From CAYJXJ01 sp964374095 (GTDB taxonomy: Bacteria > Elusimicrobiota > Elusimicrobia > UBA1565 > UBA9628): a stretch of 64,000 bases of DNA. The stretch is from positions 1 through 64,000 of the forward strand of contig CAYJXJ010000002.1 in NCBI GenBank assembly GCA_964374095.1. The letters run 5' to 3'. Shown one piece after another: positions 28,401 through 36,061 of the stretch. The stretch's first letter is position 1. Every line of letters begins with the position of its first letter. Below the pieces are notes generated by a model. It was not told the DNA's origin. It did no database searches and saw only the letters and a program-made list of their open reading frames with translations. A program made the translations under genes and the position numbers.

Positions 28401-29648
28401 ACCCACCGCTGCGGCGTCGAGGAGAAGAATACCTCCGCCGTGGCCTTGGCCGGCGCGGTCTCAAGCCTCTCCGGCATACGGGCCGTGATCGACTCCCCGG
28501 CCAGCGGCGACAAGATCGCGGGCGGCGAGGGGGGGACCGTGGGCAACCGCGTGAGCGTGACCGCCGTCCTGGCCGCGGGAATACCTTCGTCCGTTGCAAA
28601 AGTCCTGTTCCAATACAAGGCCTCCACCGCGGCGGCCTGGGCGGACGTTCCATCGGCGGACTCAGGCCTGCCTAACCCCGACCAGACCTTCCCCTACGCG
28701 GTGTCTTGGAACGTCACGTTGCTGCCATGGACCAATTTCGACCTGAGGGCCGTGGCCTATGATACGTCAGGGGGCTTTGACGGGGCTCCCGCCGCGGTGA
28801 CGGTCTCGATCGTGCCCTTCTCCCAGGCGACTATCGTGGAGAGCTTCGACGCGGCGACCGGGGTGGTGACCAAGACCGAGACCGTCGACGACGGGGCAGC
28901 CAACGTGGTGCAGACCATGGGCCTGGCCGTGGACGGCACGGTGCGCGTGACCGAAGTGAGCCTGCCGCCGGACTGCTTCTCAACGGCCGGGAACGTGCCG
29001 GTGACGGTGGTTCCCAACCCGGCGCCGTCCTCCGTGCCGACCGTCCCCGCCACCGTGGGCGCATCCGCCGGAGTCGTGACCCAGATCACTCTCGGCGGCG
29101 GGGCGACCTTGGTGACGACCGCGGCGGTCACCATGAGCTATCCCGACGCCGACGACGACGGGGTGATCGACGGGACCCTGATCCGCATCGCGGACGCCCG
29201 CATGTTCTCCAACTCCGGCCTGGCCGGGGCCTCCTGGGGCCAGATCGAGACGAGCTTCGACACGGCCGAAAAGACCGTCACCGGCATCACCGACTCCTTC
29301 AGCTTCTTCGCGGTCTTCGCCCCGGCCGCGGCCGACCTCTCGACGGTGCGGGTCTACCCCAATCCCTTCCGGCCCAACAGCGGCAACGCCAACGAGGGGC
29401 GCGAGTACTCCGCGGCCAACCCGAACTCCGGCATCCTCTTCGACAACCTCCCCTCGCCGGTCACCATCGAGATCTTCACGATGTCGGGCCAGCGCGTGGC
29501 CAGGTTCACGGACAACTCGGGACGGGGGGCCTTCCAATGGGACGTGAAAAACGACAGCGGCAGGGCCGTGGCTTCCGGAGGCTACCTGGCGGTGATATCG
29601 AGCCCGGGCTTGAAACGCGCGGTCAAGAGGTTCGCGGTCATCAGGTGA
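22419..29648 (+). CDS. Giant secreted propeller / fibronectin-III protein with FlgD/T9SS-like C-terminal domain
   Basis: The 2409-residue protein starts with a signal peptide (MGRLPLLALFALSAPAAA). Residues about 95-800 are sortilin/BNR-type propeller repeats (KSTDGGVSW, RSTNAGASW, KSTDKGANW, SIDGGKTW). Then follow about 13 fibronectin-III-like units of roughly 90 residues, several nearly alike (TTYYAQLSTDSF, DLLPNT). An Ig-like region and a C-terminal domain complete it (VRVYPNPFRP, IEIFTMSGQRV, GRAVASGGYLAVI), typical of FlgD-Ig / type A sorting domains that direct type IX secretion in Bacteroidota. It is probably displayed or released at the surface for adhesion or binding. The next gene encodes a PorV-like barrel four bases away. 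The ATG at 22383 is rejected because it lies upstream of the -10 box. Confidence 0.85.
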   Translation: MGRLPLLALFALSAPAAALPPTGEKARTSRFQPGERQRGRENWFFDLRADPDGSFPAGARANGIQRLRDSRASLMQRFTTGPSPMGLGLPSRKITNAWQFAGPQPIKDNFANSGAGFYGFGDASFKINAVAVDLTNSNTVYIGGFAGLAKSTDGGVSWNFVSDAMPSQAIGSLAIDTTTTRIIYAGTGDPTFVGRGNHLVGQGVYRSTNAGASWQQFGTDFSSCAVHRVMIDPGTSGSETTTTLYAAVRGGSNFGFWRSLNSAQTWTRIAVGGFHASSFDLALDTTTNPAALYVANTRGLYKSTDKGANWVAVATGTASNANPNQNKNSVAVFGSTVIYTNSGGSFSDNKFSPATCGFPNVTGQAFKSVDSGATFTELSDARGFCGGQCFYDQYAAINPNNPEQVFFGGVDMSSSSNGGQTVTNFAPFTCLAFKPVIHSDQHSYGFSNGGTTVYIGNDGGLYKSVNGGLAWQNMAANLPGGLFVGIGLSGDNTLIGGFQDNGSAKATPGDVKWRVVDGGDGGYNKIDPGNSSRMYVTYVVAGAGVQSFAVSRSLLGGSNLTDIVPPGALGEDSQFYPALFSDPENFDKIILGFQNIWRSAETGSISPSDTYTRIGNLLGTSGGTVTAIYEAPSDANVILAATRNSSTDNRLYRTADAGNGTSATWTQKQAGLPSNQTITDIAVHPTISSVAYVTLSQYGSAASPKFHVYKTTNGAENWVHVSTGLPDVPAIDVEIDTAAPENLFVATDVGVFNSIDGGKTWARSDVGMPEGHTVSALALNTGTRKLAAGTYGRGACSLNLPAVPPAPAGLAGSAMGVTSITWNWNASDAAFNVQSYGLYDPAAPTVLVHETTAPFKEVTGLTPNATYSFMVTAANGILESVDSAAASTVTHAQPVSGTQADPGTVWFTSATLSFVNGAVPPNPMNTVYEVQVSTDGFVTLNVSSRVLTILLRAFEGLQANATYFFKARALNHGGHPSIFDQPAPTPTSAAAAAPAAATTVGSSSFTVNWGANGNSAKSFYLAQISTDTFATIVNSSATRNTSAVFTGLASATNHQVRVFTIGNHGGNPLRDLGWVTTSGGGTTLPGAASPAFSGVNVGSLTVAWTDGGNPAGTLYRTQLSTAPNFGTINFSSETKNLAVLFGNGGAGADLLPNTTHYVQSQSSGTSGSSAFTNLGSTATLAKQPANSTLGAVHVSSISYVWWENTNPAGTTYYAQLSTDSFATLNIVSGVLGTAVTLTGLTPNTTHHFRVRAVNHNALLTLFDATVTTPTRADLPAAFAAAMHQTSMTVTWSAGANPAGTKYEASYSTNGFATVQDSSKTFNLSAAFTNLLANTTHTLRLKAVSHAGLETADLSLTTATRAGPPTGSSATVHLTSITFNWSANGNHAGTTYYAQLSTDSFSTLNVNQGVLGTIVTMTSLLSNTTYHLRARGINTLGVLTAFDTALTSVTRAATPVAAEYSGVLSSAVTPNWTANGNGPSTRYRVQMSSDGFMTVQTSVTLNTSAAFTGLPANTVVASSVQALGHDGSLTPFVNLGSTTTLLVSPSTATPAFTGVSAGSITVQWTSGGNSAGTLYASQLSTNNFSTLNFSSETRNLSVLFGNGGAGADLLPNTSYFFQVKSSAGVNSSQFVSLGSTATLANKPASTAVLSVGSTTVSVFWNSNSNPNGTTYYAQASTTDTFTTIDVTAGTLGTAVQVPLTLGGLSTNTTYFLRVRAVNHRGLLTIFDAAVSTRTMPRAPGIPGTPSGTAQGVSSITWTWTAASDAATYNATRSSDAVQLQTGISGTSVVIGPLGTNVALGLRVSGVNSSGEGLLSGAATTYTHANPPAGSTADTVHATSAAIRWGLNANPYATAAFLEYSTHSLFSVKTTTAVGFVTVSTITNLLGCTSYYARVFNKNGDAISTAYDATVVNFLTKGTTPTAPGSLTAASLTASRIQLSWIPSPTEGITSYRLYADGGTGALDYATVFALLTSTETSFTTGVLTSSAAYKFGLRATHRCGVEEKNTSAVALAGAVSSLSGIRAVIDSPASGDKIAGGEGGTVGNRVSVTAVLAAGIPSSVAKVLFQYKASTAAAWADVPSADSGLPNPDQTFPYAVSWNVTLLPWTNFDLRAVAYDTSGGFDGAPAAVTVSIVPFSQATIVESFDAATGVVTKTETVDDGAANVVQTMGLAVDGTVRVTEVSLPPDCFSTAGNVPVTVVPNPAPSSVPTVPATVGASAGVVTQITLGGGATLVTTAAVTMSYPDADDDGVIDGTLIRIADARMFSNSGLAGASWGQIETSFDTAEKTVTGITDSFSFFAVFAPAAADLSTVRVYPNPFRPNSGNANEGREYSAANPNSGILFDNLPSPVTIEIFTMSGQRVARFTDNSGRGAFQWDVKNDSGRAVASGGYLAVISSPGLKRAVKRFAVIR

Positions 29649-29652
29649 CGAC

Positions 29653-31086
29653 ATGAAAATCGCCTTCGCGCTGGCCGGCTGCCTGCTCCTCTCCCGCGCC
29701 GACGCTTACGCCGCGGCCCAGGGCGGGGCCGACCTCTTCAACTTCCTATTCCTCGACGCCGGGGGCCGGCCCGCGGCCATGGGGGGCGCCTACACCGCCC
29801 TGGCCCGCGACGCCAACGCCCTTCATTATAATCCGGCCGGCCTCGGGCGCCTGGAGGCCCACGAGCTCACCTTCATGCACACCCAGCACCTCGCCGACGC
29901 CCTCAAGCAGGAGTATTTCGCGGGGGCCCTGCGCCAAGGCATCGGGATCAACGCCAACTACTTCGGGTTCGGCCGCATCAACAAGACCACCTACAACCTG
30001 CCGGACGGGACCGCGCTGGGAGACTTCGCCCTGAATGATTTCGCCCTGGGCCTGGGCTTCGGCCGCCGCATCCCCGGCTTCGAGGATTTGAGCGCCGGCG
30101 TCGGCTACAAATATATCCGCGAGGTGATCGACAGCCTCGCGGTCAACGGCCACGCCGCGGACCTGGGAATTCTCTACTCCCCCTCCCGCGTCGATGGATT
30201 GAGCCTGGGGCTGGCGGCGCAAAACCTCGGGCCCGCGGTGCGCCACCAAGGCGCGAAGGAGGATCAGCCGATCAATTTCCGCTTTGGCGCGGCCTACGAG
30301 TTCGAGTTCGCGGGGCTGCAGAACGCCTTCTCGGCCGACGGCATGAAGACGCGAACCGACAAGGCCCGCGCCGCGGTGGGCCTGGAGACCGTGATCGCTC
30401 GTACACTCGCCCTGCGCGCGGGCTACTCCGGAAGGGTGGACTCCGGCCCCGGCATCACGGGCGGCATCGGCCTGAGCTTTCGGGGATTTCAAGCCGACTA
30501 CGCTTTCGTCCCTTACGGAGAACTCGGCAACTCCCACCGGTCCAGCGTGTCCTGGCGCTGGGGCGGCGCCGGCGAGGGTTCCCGGGTCGCGTCTGGGGGA
30601 GCGGCTCCCGCGGCTCCTGTCCGGCCGGAGCCCGCAGCCGCCAGTCCGCCGGCGCCGGCCAAGCCCAAGGCCCAGGCTCCGGCGCAGCCGCCCGGGGCCG
30701 GGGTCGATGAGAGGATCAAAGAGGGCGAGGCGCTCATCGAGGATGGCTCGCTCGCCGAGGCGAGGACCAAACTCGAGGCCACCCTCTCGCTTCTGGCCGC
30801 GGAGGACCAGCGACGCGTCCGCTGCCTGGAGCGCCTGGGACACATCTCGCTGCGGCTCGGCGATGCCAAGGCGGCCAAGGCCAGGTATTCCGACGCCCTG
30901 GCGCTCGCGGTCAAGTTGGGCCTCAAAGGGCAAGGGGTCGCCGCCGCCTACGCCGGGATGGGACAGATCCTGGCGCGGGAAGGCAACTTCGCCTACGCCG
31001 AAAAGTTCTTCTTGAAGGCTCTCAACATCGGGCCGTCGGCGGTCACGCGCCATCTGGTCCAGGCCGAGCTTTCCAAACTGCCGTGA
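29653..31086 (+). CDS. PorV/PorQ-family outer-membrane barrel with C-terminal TPR region
   Basis: The 477-residue protein has a signal peptide and, after it, the PorV/UPF0164 signature GGRPAAMGGAYTALARDANALHYNPAGLG, followed by alternating strands of a beta-barrel to about residue 300. A Pro/Ala-rich linker leads to about 130 residues of TPR-like helices (about 350-470). PorV of Bacteroidota shuttles type IX cargo by its C-terminal domain, and the neighbour upstream ends in such a domain, so the pair likely works together (inference). The TPR extension is not part of classical PorV. It probably shares the promoter at 22373. Confidence 0.85.
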   Translation: MKIAFALAGCLLLSRADAYAAAQGGADLFNFLFLDAGGRPAAMGGAYTALARDANALHYNPAGLGRLEAHELTFMHTQHLADALKQEYFAGALRQGIGINANYFGFGRINKTTYNLPDGTALGDFALNDFALGLGFGRRIPGFEDLSAGVGYKYIREVIDSLAVNGHAADLGILYSPSRVDGLSLGLAAQNLGPAVRHQGAKEDQPINFRFGAAYEFEFAGLQNAFSADGMKTRTDKARAAVGLETVIARTLALRAGYSGRVDSGPGITGGIGLSFRGFQADYAFVPYGELGNSHRSSVSWRWGGAGEGSRVASGGAAPAAPVRPEPAAASPPAPAKPKAQAPAQPPGAGVDERIKEGEALIEDGSLAEARTKLEATLSLLAAEDQRRVRCLERLGHISLRLGDAKAAKARYSDALALAVKLGLKGQGVAAAYAGMGQILAREGNFAYAEKFFLKALNIGPSAVTRHLVQAELSKLP

Positions 31087-31127
31087 CCGTCGGCCTCGAC
31101 CTCACCCATTTTTCCAAAGGGGCATTA

Positions 31128-31143
31128 AGAGGCATCCGCCTCT
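31128..31143. terminator. Stem-loop between convergent genes
   Basis: AGAGGC-ATCC-GCCTCT is a 6-pair stem with a 4-base loop, followed by a second G-rich/C-rich repeat (31151-31172). It lies between the 3' ends of the PorV-like gene and the HNH gene and could serve both directions. Confidence 0.4.
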
Positions 31144-31172
31144 AGACCCAGGGGGGCCGCCGGGAAGCCCCC

Positions 31173-32084
31173 TCATCCGAAGATGTCCCGCGCCGCCTGG
31201 CCGTTGTGCGCCCGGCAGAGCAAGCGGACGTTGGCCGGGTCGTCCGAGGGACCTCCCCTGGCCCACGGCTTGACGTGGTCGAACTCCAGGCCCGCGCGCG
31301 TTTCACAGCGTGTCCCCCCAACGGCGGTATAGGCGCAGCGCCCGCCGTCCCGCCGCCACACCACGTCCCGGACCCACTGGGGAATGCGCCGGCTCTGGCC
31401 CGCGGGAGCCGGGACCGGCGGCGACTCCACCACCCTGCGATCCGGGTCCTTCTTGTCGAGGAAGAACTCGGTCACTTCCCCGAAGACGTCTCCCAGCTTG
31501 CCGTCCGGATACTTGTGCCATAGGATCTCCCGGACGCGGCGAACCCTGCCGAAGAGCGTCTCGGTGGCGGTGAAGGCGAAGCGCACCACCGGCGGCGACG
31601 GCGCCGTGCTGTTATCAACCGCGGACCCCACGGACGGCGCGGGAGCCCCGGGAAGCCGGCGCATCGTATCGCGGATCTGCACCGGGACTCCCTCGGCCGC
31701 CAACATCCCCTCCACCTCCCGCTGCGTCTTGCCGCAGGCGCCTTCCAAGAGGCGCTGCTGGTTCCCCCGATTGAGGTGGGGCGCCAGGGTCTTGACCGCC
31801 TCCAGGTGGATGCGTCCCTGCCCCAATAGTCCCCGGATCGCGGGGAAAGGCCTCAGCAGACGCGCCGCCGTGGCGCGCCGGTAGGCCGCGCCCTCCGCGT
31901 AGCCGAGGACCTTGAGGGCGTAGGCGTAAAGCGAGGAGTGGCCCTTGCGCAAGGCCAGCCCCCGGCGGTCGAGCTCCGCCAACGCCCTCACGACCGCGGC
32001 CGTCTTCTCGCGCTCCTCGCGCACCAGGCGGGCGAGACGCTCCTCCAACTCACCGTCACCGACTCCCGAGAGTTCATCAGCCAT
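31173..32084 (-). CDS. HNH endonuclease domain protein
   Basis: The 303-residue protein has a helical N-terminal half, rich in Arg and Leu and of the kind seen in DUF222/HNH families. The C-terminal HNH nuclease (about 235-300) has RRDGGRCAY, a second Cys in GTRCE, EFDHVKPWARGG with the catalytic His, and LLCRAHN. Such proteins occur in many copies in some environmental bacteria and are sometimes intron-like mobile nucleases or retrohoming products, but no intron or element boundary is seen. A -10-like TATAGA (32089-32094, minus strand) stands four bases before the ATG, so the mRNA may be leaderless. Confidence 0.82.
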   Translation of the reverse strand: MADELSGVGDGELEERLARLVREEREKTAAVVRALAELDRRGLALRKGHSSLYAYALKVLGYAEGAAYRRATAARLLRPFPAIRGLLGQGRIHLEAVKTLAPHLNRGNQQRLLEGACGKTQREVEGMLAAEGVPVQIRDTMRRLPGAPAPSVGSAVDNSTAPSPPVVRFAFTATETLFGRVRRVREILWHKYPDGKLGDVFGEVTEFFLDKKDPDRRVVESPPVPAPAGQSRRIPQWVRDVVWRRDGGRCAYTAVGGTRCETRAGLEFDHVKPWARGGPSDDPANVRLLCRAHNGQAARDIFG

Positions 32085-32163
32085 GCCCTCTATACGATCT
32101 GGGGGGGTGAAAAGTTCCCGGAATCTTCGCGCCTACGGCATCAGGTGGCGAAGAATGCGTTTT

Positions 32164-32196
32164 TCGGACCAAATCCAGCCACTGTCTCGGACCAAA
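32164..32196. repeat. Two TTTGGTCCGA units 23 bp apart
   Basis: On the minus strand the ten-base unit TTTGGTCCGA occurs twice, at 32196-32187 and 32173-32164, exactly 23 bases apart. This lies upstream of the HNH gene. The TTTGGTCC core is the same as in the repeats between pal and the phospholipase gene (61999-62056). Possibly a regulator binding site. Confidence 0.45.
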
Positions 32197-32316
32197 CCCG
32201 TCTGCAATTCCACTCATCTGCGGTCTCCATACCGGTCAGTCCCCACCGACGGTCAGCACTTGTTCGGCTCATCCATCAGCACGGCCGAGTTTGTCAGATG
32301 TTAGGATGTGACCCCA

Positions 32317-33249
32317 TTACCGGCGGCCGATCTTGGATTGGGGGTTGATGGCGCGGCCGTGCTTGTCGCGGACCTCGAAGTGCAGGTGCGGACCGGTCGA
32401 GAGGCCCGTCGAGCCCACGCGGCCGATCAGGGACTTGCCGCGCTGGACCACCATGCCGGGCTTGACGTGGACCTTGGAGAGGTGGCCGTAGCGCGTGGTC
32501 GCGCCGTCGGTGTGGCGGATCACCACCAGCAGGCCGTAACCCTCGCGCCAGCCGGCCTCGGCGACGATGCCGCTGCGGGCCGGGTAGACCGGGGTGCCCC
32601 AGGGCTTGGGCAGGTCGAGGCCCTCGTGGAACTTGCGGCGGCCGAGGATGGGGTGGAAGCGGTTCCCGAAGCGCGAGCTGATGCGGTGCCAGCCCGCCTC
32701 ACGGAAGGGAAAGCGATAGGTGTCGAAGCTCATGCGGATCTTGGGCAGGAGGATGAGCTCGTCTTTCTCGAGTTCATACTCGCTCAACAGGGCGGCGCCC
32801 GGGAGACGGTTGACCCGCACCACCTCCTCCTTGAACTTCTTGACGGCCGCCGGGTCCTTGTGGAACTTCTTGGCGATCTCCGAAAGGCTTTCGGAGTCCT
32901 TGCGCACCCGGTAGAGCATCCCGTCCTGGTTGTGCACCATGACCCGCATGCCGGGAAACAGGATGACCATCTCGTCGCCGCGGGTGGCCTGCAGGCTCAT
33001 GGCGTTGGTCCCGTAGAGCTTGGCCAGATGCCAGGCGCTGAACTCCCCCTTCTGGACCGTGTGCTCGGAGTAGACAAGCCTCTTGAGCTTGCGAAATATC
33101 TCCGGCGGCGGCTCCGCGGGACCCGCGGGAGTCAGGACGGAGTATCGGGCCCATTCCGCGGGCGTCGGGGGCGACGCCGGGCGCGCCGCGACCCCCAGGG
33201 CGAGTATGAGCGCCGCGCCGCCGAGAATCGGCCCCCGTGAGCTCCTCAT
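32317..33249 (-). CDS. LysM / M23 murein endopeptidase
   Basis: This 310-residue protein has an N-terminal hydrophobic signal, two LysM-like peptidoglycan-binding segments (about 60-110 and 112-170) and a C-terminal M23 metallopeptidase domain (about 190-305). The zinc ligands are in [11 protein letters not shown] and HLHFEV. M23 enzymes cut peptide cross-links of murein, or act as non-catalytic amidase activators when ligands are missing; here the ligands are present. Its ATG overlaps the rho stop codon (ATGA), so it is the last gene of the trxA operon. Confidence 0.9.
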   Translation of the reverse strand: MRSSRGPILGGAALILALGVAARPASPPTPAEWARYSVLTPAGPAEPPPEIFRKLKRLVYSEHTVQKGEFSAWHLAKLYGTNAMSLQATRGDEMVILFPGMRVMVHNQDGMLYRVRKDSESLSEIAKKFHKDPAAVKKFKEEVVRVNRLPGAALLSEYELEKDELILLPKIRMSFDTYRFPFREAGWHRISSRFGNRFHPILGRRKFHEGLDLPKPWGTPVYPARSGIVAEAGWREGYGLLVVIRHTDGATTRYGHLSKVHVKPGMVVQRGKSLIGRVGSTGLSTGPHLHFEVRDKHGRAINPQSKIGRR

Positions 33250-34601
33250 TGCGACGAGAATTCCATGGCCTTGAGGAACTCCTTGTTGTTCTTCGTGGTG
33301 AGGAGCTTGTCGCGCAGGAGCTCCATGGCCTCCACCGAGCTCAAGGGCGCCAAGACCTTGCGCAGAATCCAGATCTTATTGAGTTCGTCTTCGGAAAGGA
33401 GGAGTTCCTCCTTGCGCGTCCCCGAACGGTTGATCTCGTAGGACGGGAATATGCGGCGGTCGGCAAGCTTGCGGTCCAGGTAAATCTCGCTGTTGCCGGT
33501 CCCCTTGAACTCCTCGAAGATGACCTCGTCCATGCGGCTGCCCGTGTCGACGAGGGCCGTGCCGATGATGGTGAGACTTCCCCCCTCCTCGATGTTGCGC
33601 GCCGCTCCGAGGAAGCGCTTGGGCCTCTGCAGCGAGGTCGCCTCGAGACCGCCCGAAAGGACGCGGCCGGACGAGGGGGTCACGGTATTGTAGGCCCGGG
33701 CCAGCCGCGTGATCGAGTCCAAGAAAATGACCACGTCGCGGCCCATCTCGACCATCCGCTTGGCCTTCTCCAGGACCATCTCGGCCACCTGGACGTGGCG
33801 CTCCGCCGGCTCATCGAAGGTCGAGGCCGAGACCTCGCCCTTGACGCCCCGCTTCATCTCGGTCACCTCCTCCGGCCGCTCGTCGATCAGGAGCACCATG
33901 ACCAGGGACTGGGGATGGTTGTGGGCGATCGCGTTGGCGAGCTTCTGAAGGATGACGGTTTTTCCGGTCTTGGGCGCGGCGACGATGAGGCCGCGCTGTC
34001 CCTTGCCGATGGGGGCGAGAATGTCCATGAGGCGGGTCGTCACCTCGTTGCGGTCGGTCTCGAGGGTGTAGCGCTTGTCGGGGTGCAGCGGCGTCAGGTT
34101 GTCGAAGAAGGGGCGGTCCTTGAGTTGGTCGACCTCCACGTCGTTGACCTTCTTGACCTGGAGGAGGGCGAAGAACCTCTCCCCATCCTTGGGCGGACGC
34201 ACGAAACCCGCGATGGTGTCTCCCTTGCGCAGGCCGAAGCGCTTGATCTGGGACGGGGAGATGTAGATGTCGTCGGGCCCCGGCAGGTAGTTGTAGTCCT
34301 GGGAGCGCAGGAATCCGAAGCCGTCGGGGAGGACCTCGAGGGTGCCTTCGTCGTAGATCATGCCGTTGGCCTTGAGCTGGCCCTCGACGATCTTGGCGAT
34401 CATCTCCTGCTTGCGCAGGCCCGAGATGCCCTCGAGCTTGAGGTCGCGGGCCACGGCGGCCAGCTCCGCCGTGGTCATTTTGGAGAGCTGGGTGGCGTCC
34501 AGCTGCCGCGCGGGGGGCGGCGCGGGCTTGGCGCCCGGGGCCTCGGGCCTCGGGGCCTCGTGCGGCTTGGCGATCGGTTCGGATTTTGTCGTGCTCTCCA
34601 T
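33246..34601 (-). CDS. rho: Transcription termination factor Rho
   Basis: The 451-residue hexameric RNA helicase has an N-terminal Pro/Ala-rich extension (to about 35), the Rho N-terminal helical domain, a cold-shock-like RNA-binding domain ([22 protein letters not shown]) and the RecA-like ATPase with P-loop APKTGKT (about 205-211), [13 protein letters not shown] and [13 protein letters not shown]. It ends Rho-dependent transcripts, which suits a genome with few intrinsic terminators in this window. The ATG at 34601 is chosen over an in-frame GTG at 34625 because AAGGAGG-like AGGAAGGAG lies at the right distance. Confidence 0.97.
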   Translation of the reverse strand: MESTTKSEPIAKPHEAPRPEAPGAKPAPPPARQLDATQLSKMTTAELAAVARDLKLEGISGLRKQEMIAKIVEGQLKANGMIYDEGTLEVLPDGFGFLRSQDYNYLPGPDDIYISPSQIKRFGLRKGDTIAGFVRPPKDGERFFALLQVKKVNDVEVDQLKDRPFFDNLTPLHPDKRYTLETDRNEVTTRLMDILAPIGKGQRGLIVAAPKTGKTVILQKLANAIAHNHPQSLVMVLLIDERPEEVTEMKRGVKGEVSASTFDEPAERHVQVAEMVLEKAKRMVEMGRDVVIFLDSITRLARAYNTVTPSSGRVLSGGLEATSLQRPKRFLGAARNIEEGGSLTIIGTALVDTGSRMDEVIFEEFKGTGNSEIYLDRKLADRRIFPSYEINRSGTRKEELLLSEDELNKIWILRKVLAPLSSVEAMELLRDKLLTTKNNKEFLKAMEFSSQ

Positions 34602-34628
34602 GGGGGTGTCTCCTTCCTTGTTCACGGC

Positions 34629-35240
34629 CTACCTCGCCCGCTGCCCATGCGACAGCAGCTTCAGCGCGAGCCCGTACTCCCGGATGCGTTTTCGAAATTC
34701 GGCCTTGGTCCCGGCGTTCTCAACGACGACATCCGCCCGCGCCGCCTTGGCCCGGTCGGTCCATTGCGCGGCCATGCGCCGCCGGACCTCCCGCCGCGAG
34801 GTCCCGTCGCGCCGCGCCGCCCGGCGCAGGCGCTCGGGGCGGGGGGCGGTCACGAGCAGGGTGGCGTCGAAGCGCCGGCCCAGCCCGGCCTCGAAGAGCA
34901 GGGGAACATCCACGACGGCCACCCCGCGCACGCGCGCGACGCGGCGCTCCATCCCGTCTAGGATCAGGGGATGCAGGAGGCCTTCGAGCCGGCGGCGCCG
35001 ATCGTCCCGGGAGAACACCCGCTCCGCCAGCCGCCGCCGGTCGAGCGCGCCGTCGGGCTTGAAAAAACTCATCCCAAAGGCCCTTCGGATGCGCCGGGCG
35101 CCCGCCGATCCCGGCCGGGTGACCTCCCGGGAAACCTCGTCCAGGGACACGACTTTGACCCCGAGGCGGGCGAATTCCGCGAGGGCGAGGCTCTTTCCCG
35201 ATGCGATCCCGCCGGTCAGACCGACCCGGAAGGCCTTCAC
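34629..35240 (-). CDS. coaE: Dephospho-CoA kinase
   Basis: This 203-residue P-loop kinase phosphorylates dephospho-CoA in the last step of coenzyme A synthesis. It shows GLTGGIASGKS at the N-terminus, SLDEVSREV, and VVDVPLLFEAGL, all hallmark segments, at the usual length. It starts with GTG that overlaps the rhomboid stop codon (GTGA). Confidence 0.95.
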   Translation of the reverse strand: MKAFRVGLTGGIASGKSLALAEFARLGVKVVSLDEVSREVTRPGSAGARRIRRAFGMSFFKPDGALDRRRLAERVFSRDDRRRRLEGLLHPLILDGMERRVARVRGVAVVDVPLLFEAGLGRRFDATLLVTAPRPERLRRAARRDGTSRREVRRRMAAQWTDRAKAARADVVVENAGTKAEFRKRIREYGLALKLLSHGQRAR

Positions 35241-36061
35241 GACTTATGCCTCTCGGAGTAGCGCTTCATGATAGACCGCTCCTCCGCGGTCAGCGACTCC
35301 AGGCCCGAGGCCGAAATCTTGTCGAGTATGCGATCCACGTCATCCATGCCGAGCTCGGCGGCGGGCTCTCTCTCCCGCGCCGCCGGACGCGCGACCTTTC
35401 GCCCGACCCGCGGGAGAGGCCTTTCGGAGAATCCCTCGACGACCGCCCGGGCGCGGATCTTCCAGATCCACCACCAGCGGATGTAGATATAGCCGACGAC
35501 CATCCCTCCCAGATGGGCGAACCGCGCGACGCCGGGAGTCGAATCGGAGACTCCCGCGAAGAACTCGATGAACCCGAAGAGGATCGCCATCTGGCGGGCC
35601 GTCAGGGGAATCAGGAAGTATAAGTAGACGACGGCGTCGGGGTAGAGCATCGCGAAGGCGACCAGCAGGCCGTAGACCGGACCCGACGCGCCGATGACGG
35701 GGACGGCCGAGTCCGGCGAAAGGGCCACCACCGCCACGGCGGCCCCGAGGCCGCATAGGAGGTAGTACTTGAAGAACTCCCGCGAACCCCATTGCGCCTC
35801 CACCGGCATGCCGAACATCCAGATCGCGAAGAGATTGAAGAGGAGGTGAAAAATCCCCCCGTGCAGGAAGAGATAGGTCAACGGCTGCCAGACCCAGCGA
35901 TCCTCCAGGACGCGGGCCGGGACCAGCCCGAAATGAAGATCGAACTCGCGGCCGACGAAGGTCCGCAGCAGGAAGACCGCGGTGTTGGCCACGATGAGCC
36001 ACTTGATGGCGGGCGGCATGCTCCTGAAATCGATCGGGGCGTGCGAGAAGGAGCGGCTCAT
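35237..36061 (-). CDS. Rhomboid family intramembrane serine protease
   Basis: The 274-residue protein has six or so hydrophobic helices. The active site is visible: LFLHGGIFHLLFNLFAIWMFG in the second helix, the nucleophile in IGASGPVYGLL, and the partner His in FAHLGGMVVGYIYI. A cytosolic tail of about 75 residues follows, ending with a charged helix (VDRILDKISASG), a common extension in bacterial rhomboids. The ATG overlaps the polA stop codon (ATGA). Substrates are unknown; it could cut single-pass membrane proteins. Confidence 0.93.
   Translation of the reverse strand: MSRSFSHAPIDFRSMPPAIKWLIVANTAVFLLRTFVGREFDLHFGLVPARVLEDRWVWQPLTYLFLHGGIFHLLFNLFAIWMFGMPVEAQWGSREFFKYYLLCGLGAAVAVVALSPDSAVPVIGASGPVYGLLVAFAMLYPDAVVYLYFLIPLTARQMAILFGFIEFFAGVSDSTPGVARFAHLGGMVVGYIYIRWWWIWKIRARAVVEGFSERPLPRVGRKVARPAAREREPAAELGMDDVDRILDKISASGLESLTAEERSIMKRYSERHKS

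Noticed and set aside
22419..31086. Calling the giant protein and barrel a complete type IX secretion system
   Set aside because: Only a cargo-like domain and a PorV-like barrel are seen; core motor and translocon genes are absent from the window.
31173..32084. HNH gene as part of a group II intron, restriction system or prophage
   Set aside because: No reverse transcriptase, methylase, integrase, terminal repeats or phage genes are nearby.
32085..32316. Small plus-strand open frames (e.g. starting 31938 and 31945) as genes
   Set aside because: They run opposite the HNH gene and through an intergenic region with repeats, show no domain, and have no ribosome site.
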